A DNA stretch of 64,000 bases from NCBI RefSeq assembly GCF_001612805.1, contig NZ_BDBD01000018.1, forward strand, positions 186,001 to 250,000. Reading direction: 5' to 3'. This DNA comes from Nocardia coubleae NBRC 108252 (GTDB taxonomy: Bacteria; Actinomycetota; Actinomycetes; Mycobacteriales; Mycobacteriaceae). Numbering within the stretch: the stretch's first letter is position 1; each line of letters opens with the position of its first letter. The notes under the pieces are model-generated. The model saw only the letters and a program-made list of their open reading frames with translations, was not told the DNA's origin and ran no database searches. A program made the position numbers and the translations under genes. Below are positions 52,811-62,435 of this stretch, in pieces.

Positions 52811-53250
52811 CCCTCGAGCAGGACGGTAACCGGCCCGTCGTTGGTGAGGTCGACGTGCATGTGGGCGCCGAACTTGCCGGTCGCGACGGTGGCGCCCAGG
52901 TCACGCAGGGCGTCGGCGAAGGTGTCGACCAGGGGTTCGGCGACCGGGCCGGGGGCGGCGGCGTTCCAGGAGGGGCGGCGGCCCTTGGCGGTGTTGGCGT
53001 AGAGGGTGAACTGGCTGACGACGAGGATGGGGGCGTTCAGGTCGGCCGCCGAACGCTCGCCGTCGAGGATGCGGAGGCGGAAGGTCTTGTCGGCCAGTGT
53101 CTTCGCTACGTCCTCGGTGTCGGTGTGGGTGACACCGACCAGGGCGAGCAGGCCGTGTGGCGCGCCGGCGGCGGCCGGGTCGATCCGGCCGACAACCTGA
53201 TCGTCAACAGTCACCTGGGCGCTGGACACACGCTGCAGCAATACTCGCAC
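52807..53250 (-). CDS. dtd: D-aminoacyl-tRNA deacylase
   Basis: 147 residues. Removes D-amino acids mischarged on tRNA. MRVLLQRVSSAQVTV at the start, the active-site motif SQFTLYANTAKGRRP and the C-terminal NDGPVTVLLE with the Gly-Pro motif are complete. Its stop overlaps the stop of the convergent permease gene. Confidence 0.95.
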   Translation of the reverse strand: MRVLLQRVSSAQVTVDDQVVGRIDPAAAGAPHGLLALVGVTHTDTEDVAKTLADKTFRLRILDGERSAADLNAPILVVSQFTLYANTAKGRRPSWNAAAPGPVAEPLVDTFADALRDLGATVATGKFGAHMHVDLTNDGPVTVLLEG

Positions 53251-53452
53251 ATTTATCGATCATGCCGGGGTGACTCGAATCGAGGTTATCCGGGGTTTGT
53301 TCATCGAACTATCGGAATGAAAGTTGCTTATTTGCAGCAGGTTTCATCATGCCGCAGAGAAGGCGCATCGTGCCGCTCTGCGGTATGTTCCCAATAGCCT
53401 GCCGCTACGGCGGGTCTGAGGCTGCCGATCGTGTGAAGGTCGGGGCCGGTAG

Positions 53453-54661
53453 ATGGGGAACAGCGGGGGAATGCGCGGTACAGCAATACTTTCGGGGATC
53501 GTCGCTGCGGTGATGCTGGTGGGGACCGGGTGTTCGGACGATCCTGCGGGGGACACGCCACCTGAACCTGTTGTCGACCTCGCGAAGCTGGATGTCGGTC
53601 CGTATCCGAAGGTCGAACGGCCCGTCACTACGACGCCTTCGTGGGCGTTGGCGCGGTATTTCGAAGGTGTGCGGCTCAGTTCTGTAGTGCCGTTGCCGGT
53701 CGAGATCGATCCGCAATTCGTCGTGCCGCAAGCGGGGAATTTGAACCCCGCTTTCCCTCGGCCGGGCGAGGATCTGACAAAGCGTTTCGACGCCACGTTC
53801 GACGAGGACACGAAAGGCCTGATCGCCGGCTTCGGTACCGCTGCCAGGTCCCACGAGGACCTGAACATCTCGCAGGGCATCGCGATTCAAGCACTGTTGT
53901 TCGACTCGGTCGGCGCGGCACAATCCGCGGCCGCCGCGCTCCACCGCCGAGGCTTCGGTCCCGATGCGACAGTGGAGCCGATCAAGTCGGCCCGCCACTC
54001 CGACGCGCTCCTGTGGTGGCGACCCGATCAGCAACGCGTCACGGGTTGGATGGCTACGGGACGGTTCGTCATCAGGGTGGGTTCGTGGAGCGATGAGAAC
54101 AAGGAACTCGAGATCTCGGATCTCTCGGCGGTGCTCCCGCTGGCGGACAAGGCGTTGACGATCACCGCGGAGCGGCTCCAAGCACACACCCCCACGCCGG
54201 TGGATCGACTGCAGTCGATAGCGATCGACCCCGACAACATGTTGGTTCGCACGTTGTCGCTCGGCCTGGAAAACGGCACCGACCCGGCATATCCCATGGT
54301 CCGTGACGCACGGGCGGCGCTGCACGGTGCCAGGGATTTCGCCGACATGCGCAGGATGAACGAGCAGGCGGGGGTGGACAGGGTGTCGGAGGACAAGGCC
54401 ACGGTGTACCGCACCAGGGATGTGGCGAGCGCCCGATGGTTTCTCGCCGAGGTGGGCCACGACAAGTTCCTGCGTCCGGTGGAAGACCCGGTCGGGCTTG
54501 CCGCCGCCAACTGCTATGAGTACATCGGACCGGCCGTCGTTTCGCGATATTTCTGCGCAGTGAGTCACGACCGGTACGTGGCGGTGGTTTCATCGGAGCA
54601 GCTTCCTGATGCGCGACAGTCGATTTCGGCTCAGTACGTGATTCTGGTGAATGCCGGATGA
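53453..54661 (+). CDS. DUF7373-like lipoprotein
   Basis: A 402-residue lipoprotein with a signal peptide and the lipobox GTGC near residue 27. The mature part starts with DLAKLDVGPYPK, which recurs in the next gene, and ends with DRYVAVVSSEQLPDARQS and SAQYVIL. Such proteins are common in Nocardia; their function is unknown. The start is uncertain: ATG at 53453 or ATG at 53471. The stop overlaps the next start (ATGA). The pair and the downstream kinase look like one operon. Confidence 0.75.
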   Translation: MGNSGGMRGTAILSGIVAAVMLVGTGCSDDPAGDTPPEPVVDLAKLDVGPYPKVERPVTTTPSWALARYFEGVRLSSVVPLPVEIDPQFVVPQAGNLNPAFPRPGEDLTKRFDATFDEDTKGLIAGFGTAARSHEDLNISQGIAIQALLFDSVGAAQSAAAALHRRGFGPDATVEPIKSARHSDALLWWRPDQQRVTGWMATGRFVIRVGSWSDENKELEISDLSAVLPLADKALTITAERLQAHTPTPVDRLQSIAIDPDNMLVRTLSLGLENGTDPAYPMVRDARAALHGARDFADMRRMNEQAGVDRVSEDKATVYRTRDVASARWFLAEVGHDKFLRPVEDPVGLAAANCYEYIGPAVVSRYFCAVSHDRYVAVVSSEQLPDARQSISAQYVILVNAG

Positions 54662-55944
54662 GCGGGCGTCGCACACGAATCCTCGGTGGTTGCGCGGTGG
54701 TGCTGCTCGTTGTCGCGCTCGCTGTCACCGGACGTGGTGAAACGGTACGGGGGCATGTGCACCCTGGTGAGGTGGATGTCAGGACACTCGAGGTCGGCAA
54801 GTATCCCGTGTTGCCGTTGGAATTCCGGCAGGACGTCTACTACCACCATTACGAAAACGGGGAAGCGATCGCGACCGCGCGTCTGGCGGCTGCCGTCGCT
54901 CTGGGGACCGATGTCGATGCGGGCCTTCGCTACCGTGTTGCCAGAGCCACGATCGCAGGTGGAAAGGGGCTCGGCGGGGTATTTGCCGACGCTACGCAAG
55001 CGGTCGCCGACAAGCACGGTCTGATGTTCGGGTTCTCCGCGCGGAGTCGCACCACGCCGAAACGGGAATTCACCTATCTCACAGAAGAACTGGACGCCGA
55101 GCCCGACGACGCCGAGACCACTGCCCTCGGGATCACGGTGTTGCAGTTCGCCGATCAGGTGGGCGCACAGGCCGCGGCGGGCGAGTTCGATCAGATCGAC
55201 TTTCAGCTCGCCTCCGACCTGAATGCACCGGTCTCCTTGGACAAATACCCGAGCGCCCACGGGCATTGGCGGCCCGGTGTGCGGTCGATGGTCGCGACGA
55301 TTGCCCGCGGTCAGTATGTCGTCCATGTCTACGCGGTCACCCCGAAGGCCGACCTTGTGGCGTTGCGCGCGTTGACCGAGCGGGCATTCGACGTGCAACT
55401 TCCGCTGCTGGATGCCTTGCCGCCGCTGTCGAAACGCGACGTGCTGCGCTTGGACAAGGATCCCGACGGCGTGATTCGTCGAATTCTCGACCCGAGCAAG
55501 ATCTTTCCCGCGAGTCCGTTCTTCCAGGCGGACCTTGTGAACGCCGTCATGGAGCCGCGGGCATTTCTGCAGATCACCGAGGATCGACAGGAATGGAAAC
55601 GTGTGCTCGATCTCGGCGGCGTCGACCGGATCGGGATGATCAACGATGGTGCGCTGCTGCTGCGGGCCCGCGACGCACGTGCTGCCGAGCAGATGTGGCA
55701 GGCGCGCAAGGATCTGCCGACGACCACACCATTGGCGGGCCCGCCGGGTCTGCCGGACACCTACTGTTTCGACAATCCCGAGAAGTACTCACCGGCGGAA
55801 CCGTATGTATCGAGTGCGCGGAAGTACCTGTGCGTGTTGCGCTACGACCGCTACGTCGCGGTGGTAATGAGCAATCAGATACCCGATGTGCATCAGCGGG
55901 CGTCGGCGCAATACGCCTTGCTCGCCAATAGTGCGTATTTGTAG
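54658..55944 (+). CDS. DUF7373-like membrane-anchored paralogue without lipobox
   Basis: A 428-residue paralogue of the preceding gene, with VRTLEVGKYPVLP, a shared body plan and DRYVAVVMSNQIPDVHQ before SAQYALLANS. The N-terminal hydrophobic helix (AVVLLVVALAVTG) is followed by Arg where the sister has the lipid-acceptor Cys: CGT here against TGT. So it is probably anchored by the uncleaved helix or secreted. It lies 9 bases upstream of the kinase start. Confidence 0.72.
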   Translation: MSGRRTRILGGCAVVLLVVALAVTGRGETVRGHVHPGEVDVRTLEVGKYPVLPLEFRQDVYYHHYENGEAIATARLAAAVALGTDVDAGLRYRVARATIAGGKGLGGVFADATQAVADKHGLMFGFSARSRTTPKREFTYLTEELDAEPDDAETTALGITVLQFADQVGAQAAAGEFDQIDFQLASDLNAPVSLDKYPSAHGHWRPGVRSMVATIARGQYVVHVYAVTPKADLVALRALTERAFDVQLPLLDALPPLSKRDVLRLDKDPDGVIRRILDPSKIFPASPFFQADLVNAVMEPRAFLQITEDRQEWKRVLDLGGVDRIGMINDGALLLRARDARAAEQMWQARKDLPTTTPLAGPPGLPDTYCFDNPEKYSPAEPYVSSARKYLCVLRYDRYVAVVMSNQIPDVHQRASAQYALLANSAYL

Positions 55945-55953
55945 GGGATCTCG

Positions 55954-57483
55954 ATGACTCTGCGACCAGGTACGGTGATCGGCGGGTATCGGATCGAGCG
56001 TGTGCTCGGTACCGGCGGAATGGGTTCGGTCTATCTCGCCGCGCACCCGAGCCTGCCCCGGCGCAACGCGCTCAAAGTGCTCAACCCCGAGCTGACCCGT
56101 GATGTCGAGTTCCGCGCACGGTTCCAACGTGAGGCCGAGCTCGCATCGAGCCTGGACCATCCCAACATCGTCGCCGTCAACGATCGGGGTGAGGCCGGTG
56201 GCTACCTGTGGATCGCGATGCAGTACGTCGACGGCACCGATGTGGCGGCCGAATTGGCGAGGGCACCGAGGTCGATGACGCCGGCGCGGGCGTTGCGCAT
56301 CATCGCCGAGGTCGGTAAGGCCCTCGACCACGCGCACCGCCGCGGTCTGCTTCATCGTGACGTCAAACCCGCCAATTTCATGCTCTCGTCCACCTCGGAC
56401 GGTGAGGAACGGGTGCTGCTCACCGATTTCGGGGTGGCCAAGTCGCTGGCGGACAAGAGCGAGATCACGGCGGCGGGGGCGATTCTGGCGACGATCGCCT
56501 ACGCGGCGCCGGAGCAGTTGCTCGGTGGTCAGCTCGACCACCGGACCGACATCTACGGTCTGGGTTGTGCTTTGTACAAGCTGCTGACCGGGGCGAATCC
56601 GTTTCCCGCCGAACAGCCCGCCGTTGTCATGGCCGGGCATCTCTACGAGCCGCCTCCGCGCCCGAGCGCGATGAATCCGCAGTTGCCGCAGGCTCTCGAC
56701 GACGTGATCGCTGTCGCGATGGCCAAGGATCCGGGGCATCGGTTCAACAGCTGTCGGGAGTTGAGCGAGGCGGCGCACCGGGCGTTGAACAGCGGGGCGC
56801 GGCCCACGCACGTGCCGAGCCCGGTGCAGGTGCCGAGCGTGTCCCAGGTGCCGACCCGGAGACGTACGGGACTGGGCAGACGGGTTCTGCCTGCAGTCGG
56901 TGTGGTCGGTGCGCTAGTCATCGGCGCGGGCGCGCTGGCACTTCGGCCCGACGCCGACGTTCCGGCCGCGACGGCAACAGGCGTCACGTCGCCGGTGGTT
57001 CCGGTGGCGATGTCGGCGGCACAGGTCCGCACCGACAATCCGCAGTTCGCGGGAAAAACGATCGGGATCGTCGATGTCACGGCGGTCGCCGCTACGGAAG
57101 CCAGTGGGTACAGCAAGTCGTCCAACGCGATTCACTTGACGCACTCACCGCAGGCGGCGCTACTGGAGTCGATCGGATTCAGCTATTTCAGCGGGTTCGC
57201 GGGCAAGGTCGGGGAAACGTCGCCCCGGACCCTCGACAATCTCGACCGGCACACGTTGTTCAGTCCCGACTTCGCCGCGGACTACCTGCTGGTTGTCCGT
57301 AGCGACCCCGGCTCCGGGGCGGGGTCACTACTCGGACTCGACCGCAAGATCACCGGTGTCCGTGCGCTGATAATCGTCATCGACGACCCGAAAGACGTCG
57401 CTGCCCTGCGGAACTACAGTCCCGGAAAGGATCAGCAGGCGCTGGAGTCGCTGGTCCCGATATTGCGCCGCCACATCACCTGA
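55954..57483 (+). CDS. Membrane Ser/Thr protein kinase (PknB-like) with extracytoplasmic domain
   Basis: A 509-residue receptor-type kinase. The catalytic domain spans residues 11-278: glycine loop GTGGMGSVY, Lys41 in NALKVL, HRDVKPANF with Asp136, DFG at Asp158 and the APEQ motif. A Pro-rich juxtamembrane linker is followed by one helix at about 311-330 and then an external domain of about 180 residues of unknown fold. PASTA repeats are absent. The two lipoprotein-like genes upstream may supply external partners (inference). Confidence 0.92.
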   Translation: MTLRPGTVIGGYRIERVLGTGGMGSVYLAAHPSLPRRNALKVLNPELTRDVEFRARFQREAELASSLDHPNIVAVNDRGEAGGYLWIAMQYVDGTDVAAELARAPRSMTPARALRIIAEVGKALDHAHRRGLLHRDVKPANFMLSSTSDGEERVLLTDFGVAKSLADKSEITAAGAILATIAYAAPEQLLGGQLDHRTDIYGLGCALYKLLTGANPFPAEQPAVVMAGHLYEPPPRPSAMNPQLPQALDDVIAVAMAKDPGHRFNSCRELSEAAHRALNSGARPTHVPSPVQVPSVSQVPTRRRTGLGRRVLPAVGVVGALVIGAGALALRPDADVPAATATGVTSPVVPVAMSAAQVRTDNPQFAGKTIGIVDVTAVAATEASGYSKSSNAIHLTHSPQAALLESIGFSYFSGFAGKVGETSPRTLDNLDRHTLFSPDFAADYLLVVRSDPGSGAGSLLGLDRKITGVRALIIVIDDPKDVAALRNYSPGKDQQALESLVPILRRHIT

Positions 57484-57490
57484 CCCGGAA

Positions 57491-58990
57491 TCAGTCCTTG
57501 CCGAAGAACAGGATGTCGGGGCCGTAGTCGGTGAGGGGGCCTTTTTCGGCGGCTTGGCGGATGCCGCTGCCGGGGAGTTCGGTGACCTTGGCGAACATCG
57601 CCGCGTTGCCGAAGGCCGCGCGGACCTGGGTTTCGGAAGCGTAGTCGGCGCCGTAGTCGGCGAGGGTGGCGAAGTCGAGGGGGGCCAGGGGAGTGTCGAG
57701 GGGGGCTTGGCCCGCGGGGCGGCCGAGGGCGGCGTACTGGGTGGCCACGCCGTTGTCGTAGAGGCACAGCTCGTAGGAGATGTTCTCGATGGTGGCGACG
57801 GTCAGCACCGGCCACTTCGCCGACAAGGCGACGGCCAAGGGGTGTTTGCCGAGTGCGCCGATCTCCCAGTTCAGGCTCTTCACCGAAACCCAGCTACCCG
57901 AGGCTTTCTCGACGAGCACCACATCGGCGCCGAGTTCGGTGTCCGGGTTCACCTTCGGTTCCTTGACGCCCCAATGCCGTTCGTGCACACCGGCGAAACG
58001 ACCCGCGTCGACTGGAGTGGCGCCGTGCGCGGCGAAGGCGGCGGTGACAGCGGCACGAACCTGCTCCAGCGCGTCGGGCGCCGAACAGCGCACCGCGATC
58101 GCACCGTAGGTCGCGGTGATTTCCACGGGCCGCGACGGCGGTTCCGGCATGGCACCGGCGGCCAGCGGCTTGAGGCCGACAAGAGCGAGGCGCCAGTTGA
58201 TTTCGTCGATGGTCGCCAGGTCGCCACCCGACTGGTACAGGATCTGCTGCTGGGTCAAGCGCCCCGCGCGTTCGAGCGTCGGCGCACCGAGTTTGTGCAG
58301 TGCCTGGGTGGTCTTCAGGGTGAGATCGAGGTCCTCGATCCGGGTTTCGCGCAGCTGGGCCGTGCTCGCCGAGGACGTGACCTCCGAGTACAGCGCGCGG
58401 TAGCTCGCGATGGCCTGCTTGCGGGAGCGCCCGACCATCAGCGTCCGCAACAGCGTGCTCAGGCTGGCCAGATACTTACCCGGCTGCTCCGGCGCCCGCG
58501 CGTACATCGCCGCCCGGATCCGCACCGCCGACTCCGTGGCCGCGACCGCCGCCTCGTGATCGAGCCGCATCAACCACACGCCACACTTGGACAGTCCGTC
58601 GGCGCACATCGCCTGCACGTCCGGATAGTCCTGTGCCACTTGGCGATACGCCGAACACGCACTGCGAATGGTGTTGGTGGCGAGCTGACGGTGCCCCACC
58701 AGCCGCGTCGCCTGCTCGAACAGGCGAAGTGCGTCCTGCAACGCACCCGCGTACTCGTAGGAGACATACCCCTCGACGAGCCAGTGCAGCCGGATCGCCA
58801 CCGCCTCCTGCGCGGGCTCGAGTGCCTCGGCGGTGCGGTCGCGACCCGACGGGTCGTCGCGGGTGGCGAGCAAGCCCTGGGCCAGTTCGGTGAGCGAACC
58901 GGCCAGCCGGAGGTAGTCCTCGGGTTGCTGGCTACGGGTGTTGGCGCGATCGGCTGCAACGCGCCGTTCGAGGCCGCTCAGGTCGGTCAT
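57491..58990 (-). CDS. Unknown protein with TPR-like N-terminus
   Basis: A 499-residue cytosolic protein. Residues 1-270 are repetitive helices of the tetratricopeptide kind (for example QDALRLFEQATRLVG, HEAAVAATESAVRIRA). Residues 280-499 form a mixed alpha/beta domain with GADVVLVEKASGSWVSVKSLNW and ENISYELCLYDNG. I do not recognise a family for the second half. It converges on the kinase gene with 7 bases between stops and diverges from the second ESX set, so a helper role in secretion is possible but unproven. Confidence 0.65.
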   Translation of the reverse strand: MTDLSGLERRVAADRANTRSQQPEDYLRLAGSLTELAQGLLATRDDPSGRDRTAEALEPAQEAVAIRLHWLVEGYVSYEYAGALQDALRLFEQATRLVGHRQLATNTIRSACSAYRQVAQDYPDVQAMCADGLSKCGVWLMRLDHEAAVAATESAVRIRAAMYARAPEQPGKYLASLSTLLRTLMVGRSRKQAIASYRALYSEVTSSASTAQLRETRIEDLDLTLKTTQALHKLGAPTLERAGRLTQQQILYQSGGDLATIDEINWRLALVGLKPLAAGAMPEPPSRPVEITATYGAIAVRCSAPDALEQVRAAVTAAFAAHGATPVDAGRFAGVHERHWGVKEPKVNPDTELGADVVLVEKASGSWVSVKSLNWEIGALGKHPLAVALSAKWPVLTVATIENISYELCLYDNGVATQYAALGRPAGQAPLDTPLAPLDFATLADYGADYASETQVRAAFGNAAMFAKVTELPGSGIRQAAEKGPLTDYGPDILFFGKD

Positions 58991-59303
58991 GAGCGGTTCC
59001 GTCGCGACGTCAATCTGGCCCCATCAATCGTTCGAGCGTGGCCGTCGAGCGGCCTGCGGTGCGTTTCGATCGAGTCTGTCACACAACGGTGACCTTCGTC
59101 GTGGGTGCACGCAGATCTGCCCGTCGGCCTCGGGTTTCGTGGTGGTGTATCACCGAGCCGCGCGGAAACAAGGTGACAGGGGTGAGAATTCGTGGTAGCC
59201 GGAAGATGTTGGGGCTGGGCAGATTCCATTGCGATGGCTAAGCTTCGTCAGGTTCGGTTCGAGAGGGACGGGCCGTCGGCGAGGGTGCATCGAGGAGCTG
59301 GGC
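58991..59303. other. Divergent intergenic region before ESX locus 2
   Basis: These 313 bases must hold the promoters of the TPR-like gene and of the ESX-associated operon. I see no RNA gene, iron box or strong terminator. An open frame runs into the ESX gene from 59229 but lacks a ribosome site and good codon use. Confidence 0.4.
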
Positions 59304-61232
59304 GTGGGAGAGAAGACTCCGTGGGATGGGGCCGCGGGTAAGGCGAGCATCCGGATCGAGACCGGTGCCGCCCTGCAGGCCGCCAATGCCTGCCGCGATG
59401 TGGTCGCCGTGCTGAAGGGCTGTCAGGAGCTGCTGAAGCCCGGCGCGCTCAACAACTACAGCGTCGACGCGATCGGCGGCGATCAGGTGCACGCGGGGCC
59501 GCTGCGCACCAAGTTCATCGACGAGACCCGGCAGGCCTTCGACTCGGTCGACCGCTTCATCGATTCGCTGCACGACATGGGCGACATGTTCAAGGCCGCG
59601 GGCGAGACCTACACCGGCAACGATTCGCTCTCGGCCAGTGAACTCGCGGCGTTGAAGGACAAGAAGACCGAACTCGGTCAGGTGTCGACCTCCCCGCCCG
59701 CGGTGAACATGAAGGATCTCGCCGCGAAGGCACCCCGCTACCTGCCACCGGACTACGAGACCCCGGGCGGCAACTACACGGTGCACAACGACGACATCGA
59801 CGTGGCCAAGAAGCCGGGCTCCAACCCGCCGCTGGCCAAGGCCGAGGGCGACGATGTCTTCAAGTTCCACGCGCGCGAACCCGCGAGCATGTCGTGGACC
59901 GATCTGCAGGACCTCGGCAGGCGGATCCAGTGGTCCCAGGTCGCGGCCGAGGTGCCGACCTGGAAGGTGCTGGCCGGCGAGGTGGACAAGGTCGGCACGA
60001 CGTTCCAGACCGCGGTGCGCACGATCACCACGACCAACTGGGAGAGCAAGGGCGGTGAGGCCGCCTTCACCGCCGTGCAGGAATTCGTTCGTTCGCTCGG
60101 GTCGCTGCGTGACGGGTTCCTGATGATGCACTCGGCTGTGCAGTACACCGCCGACTTCCTGCACGCCACCGCGGCGTCGATGCCGCCGCCCGCCAACGGC
60201 GAAACCTGTGACGACGTCGGCGAGGTCCAAGAGCTGTATCGCAAGCACTACTACGTGGGTTTCGACTCGGTGCAGAGCATGTTCCCGATGGCCGCGCAGC
60301 CGGCGGCGCCGAAGGGGGAACTCGGTCCGCCGCCGCCTCCTCCGGAGAAGAAAGACACGGACAAGAACGGCGAGGGCAACAACGGCGCCGGAAACAACGG
60401 CGCGGGCAACAACGGTGCGGGCAACAACGGTGCGGGCAACAATGGCGCCGGGAACAGTGGTGCCGGAAACAGCGGCGCGGGCAACAGCGGAGCTGGCAAC
60501 AGCGGCGCGGGCAATCAAAGTGCCGCCGAACAACAACAGCGCCAGGCCCTCGACGCCCTGAAAGAGCAGCGCGCGGAATTGCTCGCGCAGCAGAACGGGC
60601 AGAACGCGCAGGGACAGGACCGCTCCGGTAATCAGAACGGCACGGGCAAGAACACCGGTGCGGGCGGGTCGGGTTCGGGTAGCTCCGGCAGCACCACCGG
60701 CGCGACGGGCGCCGGCTCGGACATGTCCTCGATGATCTCGGCGATCTCCGGGATCGTCTCCTCGATGACGCAGGCGCTGCCGTCGCTGATCCAGGCGCTG
60801 TCCAGCATCGACCTGAGCTCGGCCACACCCGATCTGAGCCCGCTGACCCAAGCCCTGACACAGGTCCCCGACATCCGCACGGCGATCTCGGAGTCGCCCG
60901 AATTCGCGGCGCTGATGTCGCAGAACCCGGAATTGGCGGAGGCCGCCCGCGCGATCGGGCTGACGGTCGACCCTGCGATCGCCGTCGCGACGCCTGCGGC
61001 CGGGCTCGCGTCGACCGAACCGGTGACCGAATCCGTCGGCGCCGCCGAGGCTTTCCCGCGCGCGTCGCTGCCCGACTTCAGCAATCTCGGGTCGCTCACC
61101 GACATCATCACGCCGATCGTGGCCGCGAGCTCGGAGGTCGTCACGCCCGTGGTCACGGAAATCGTCGAGGAGACTGTCGCCGCCGAGGGAAACGCTGACC
61201 GGGAGAACGCCTCAGTGGAGCACCTGTCGTGA
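59304..61232 (+). CDS. PPE/EspB-like ESX substrate with GNNGA repeats
   Basis: A 642-residue protein. Residues 1-320 are helical and include VPTWKVLAGEVDKVG and TTTNWESKGGEAAFTAVQEF, a WxG-helix feature of PPE-like substrates. Residues about 350-405 are ten near-perfect five-residue repeats, GNNGA then GNSGA. A Gln-rich helix (QALDALKEQRAELLAQQ) and a Gly/Ser-rich stretch follow. The end is a third helical domain. The GTG at 59304 has GAGGAG seven bases upstream. It overlaps the EspG gene by four bases, so it is probably the substrate EspG protects. The domain plan resembles the 459-residue gene at 19,757. Confidence 0.65.
   Translation: MGEKTPWDGAAGKASIRIETGAALQAANACRDVVAVLKGCQELLKPGALNNYSVDAIGGDQVHAGPLRTKFIDETRQAFDSVDRFIDSLHDMGDMFKAAGETYTGNDSLSASELAALKDKKTELGQVSTSPPAVNMKDLAAKAPRYLPPDYETPGGNYTVHNDDIDVAKKPGSNPPLAKAEGDDVFKFHAREPASMSWTDLQDLGRRIQWSQVAAEVPTWKVLAGEVDKVGTTFQTAVRTITTTNWESKGGEAAFTAVQEFVRSLGSLRDGFLMMHSAVQYTADFLHATAASMPPPANGETCDDVGEVQELYRKHYYVGFDSVQSMFPMAAQPAAPKGELGPPPPPPEKKDTDKNGEGNNGAGNNGAGNNGAGNNGAGNNGAGNSGAGNSGAGNSGAGNSGAGNQSAAEQQQRQALDALKEQRAELLAQQNGQNAQGQDRSGNQNGTGKNTGAGGSGSGSSGSTTGATGAGSDMSSMISAISGIVSSMTQALPSLIQALSSIDLSSATPDLSPLTQALTQVPDIRTAISESPEFAALMSQNPELAEAARAIGLTVDPAIAVATPAAGLASTEPVTESVGAAEAFPRASLPDFSNLGSLTDIITPIVAASSEVVTPVVTEIVEETVAAEGNADRENASVEHLS
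60375..60518 (+). repeat. 15-base tandem repeats coding for GNNGA/GNSGA
   Basis: About ten 15-base units in frame, with synonymous third-base changes (GGC AAC AAC GGC GCC and variants). The units fall in two blocks, GNNGA first and GNSGA second, suggesting expansion in two steps. Slippage here would add or remove five residues without a frameshift. Confidence 0.8.
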
Positions 61233-62023
61233 CGCGCACCTGGGAATTCACCGACACCGAGTTCTATGTGCTGTGGCAGCGGCTGGTCCGCACGGCGATG
61301 CCGCGACCGCTCACCTTCGTGACCGAGGTCGAGGACTCGAACGAATTCGAGCAGCGCAAACACGAGGCATGGCAACGGTTGCCCGACATGCTCGACGGTG
61401 AATTGCACACCGCGATCGATGTGCTCGCGAAGCCGCAGGTGTATGTGCGTCTGCGCGGGTGGAACGACCGTGCCTCGCTGGACCCGAAGTACATGATCAA
61501 GGCGCGCGCCGCCCGCTCGGGGGCGCGCGGTTACCTGGTCTATCAGAAGCCGGGAATCACCTCCTGGCACAGCTCGGGGTACACCTTGGTCGAGTGCGGT
61601 CCGCACGGGCTGACCGAGGCGATCCTCGAACGCATGCCCGCGCTCGACGCGGGCAAGTCGGGGATCATCCCCCTGGTCGGCGGGCAGGTCGAACAGCCCG
61701 ACTTCGAGCCGCGCTCGTCGCTGATCTTCGACGAAGCCGACACCGGGCTCGCCACCCGCAGCGCCGCCTTCTTCGAGACCGAGGCCGAACGGACCGGGTT
61801 GATCGAAATCCTGCAGAACCAGTCGATATTCGGTTCCCGCGGCATGGAGCGCGACATCCTGCTGTGGCGTGACCTGCCCGACGACGGTCGCTACGTGATC
61901 GAACTGCCGCGCGAGAACCCCACCGCCACACCGATGACGCGCGCCGACCTCGCCGACAAGATCGACCGCTCGATCGACCGTTTGCTGGCACGGGTGGAAT
62001 CGCATTGGGAAGCCAGCGCCTAG
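61229..62023 (+). CDS. ESX secretion-associated protein, EspG family
   Basis: A 264-residue EspG-like chaperone, with WEFTDTEFYVLWQRL at the start, ARAARSGARGYLVYQKPG in the middle and DDGRYVIELPRENP near the end, the same place as DDGRYLLQHHD in the EspG at 18,987. It starts in the stop of the PPE-like gene. The two EspG proteins are clearly diverged, so each may serve its own substrate. Confidence 0.82.
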   Translation: MTRTWEFTDTEFYVLWQRLVRTAMPRPLTFVTEVEDSNEFEQRKHEAWQRLPDMLDGELHTAIDVLAKPQVYVRLRGWNDRASLDPKYMIKARAARSGARGYLVYQKPGITSWHSSGYTLVECGPHGLTEAILERMPALDAGKSGIIPLVGGQVEQPDFEPRSSLIFDEADTGLATRSAAFFETEAERTGLIEILQNQSIFGSRGMERDILLWRDLPDDGRYVIELPRENPTATPMTRADLADKIDRSIDRLLARVESHWEASA

Positions 62024-62084
62024 CTGTTGCGCACGTGCGGCGGCTGTGATGTGCTCGAAGTAACCTCGTGAAGGGACCGCAGCG

Positions 62085-62405
62085 ATGGGTAAGTTCGAAT
62101 ACGACGCGGACAATTTCCGTGCCGCCGCCAACAAATCACGCAGTGTCCGTGACCAGGTCACCGACATCCTCACCACGTTGAACAGCTCCCTCAACGCCCG
62201 CGGAAACGCCTGGGGCAGCGACAAACTCGGCGACAGTTTCTACAACGGCCCCGGTGGCGACGACGGCTACGGCTCCTCCCGTACCAACGTCACCACGAAC
62301 GTCGAAACCTTGGCCACGTCGATGAACGACTTCGCCGACGGCCAGACCGAGAGCGCCGCCTACATCGACAAGATGGAACAGGGCAACCGCGACGGGCTGA
62401 AGTAG
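62085..62405 (+). CDS. WXG100-like T7SS protein
   Basis: A 106-residue helical hairpin protein with the turn GNAWGSDKLGDSFY between its helices and ESAAYIDKMEQGN near the end. It starts with a good ATG (62085) after AGGGACCGC. It lies 62 bases downstream of the EspG gene and probably is a partner or substrate of the same export system. Confidence 0.78.
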   Translation: MGKFEYDADNFRAAANKSRSVRDQVTDILTTLNSSLNARGNAWGSDKLGDSFYNGPGGDDGYGSSRTNVTTNVETLATSMNDFADGQTESAAYIDKMEQGNRDGLK

Positions 62406-62435
62406 TAGCTGCCGCTGTAGAGCCGCACCGAGCCG

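Noticed and set aside
60375..60518. Regular short repeats that could suggest a CRISPR array
   Set aside because: The units are contiguous 15-mers without spacers and lie in frame inside a coding sequence.
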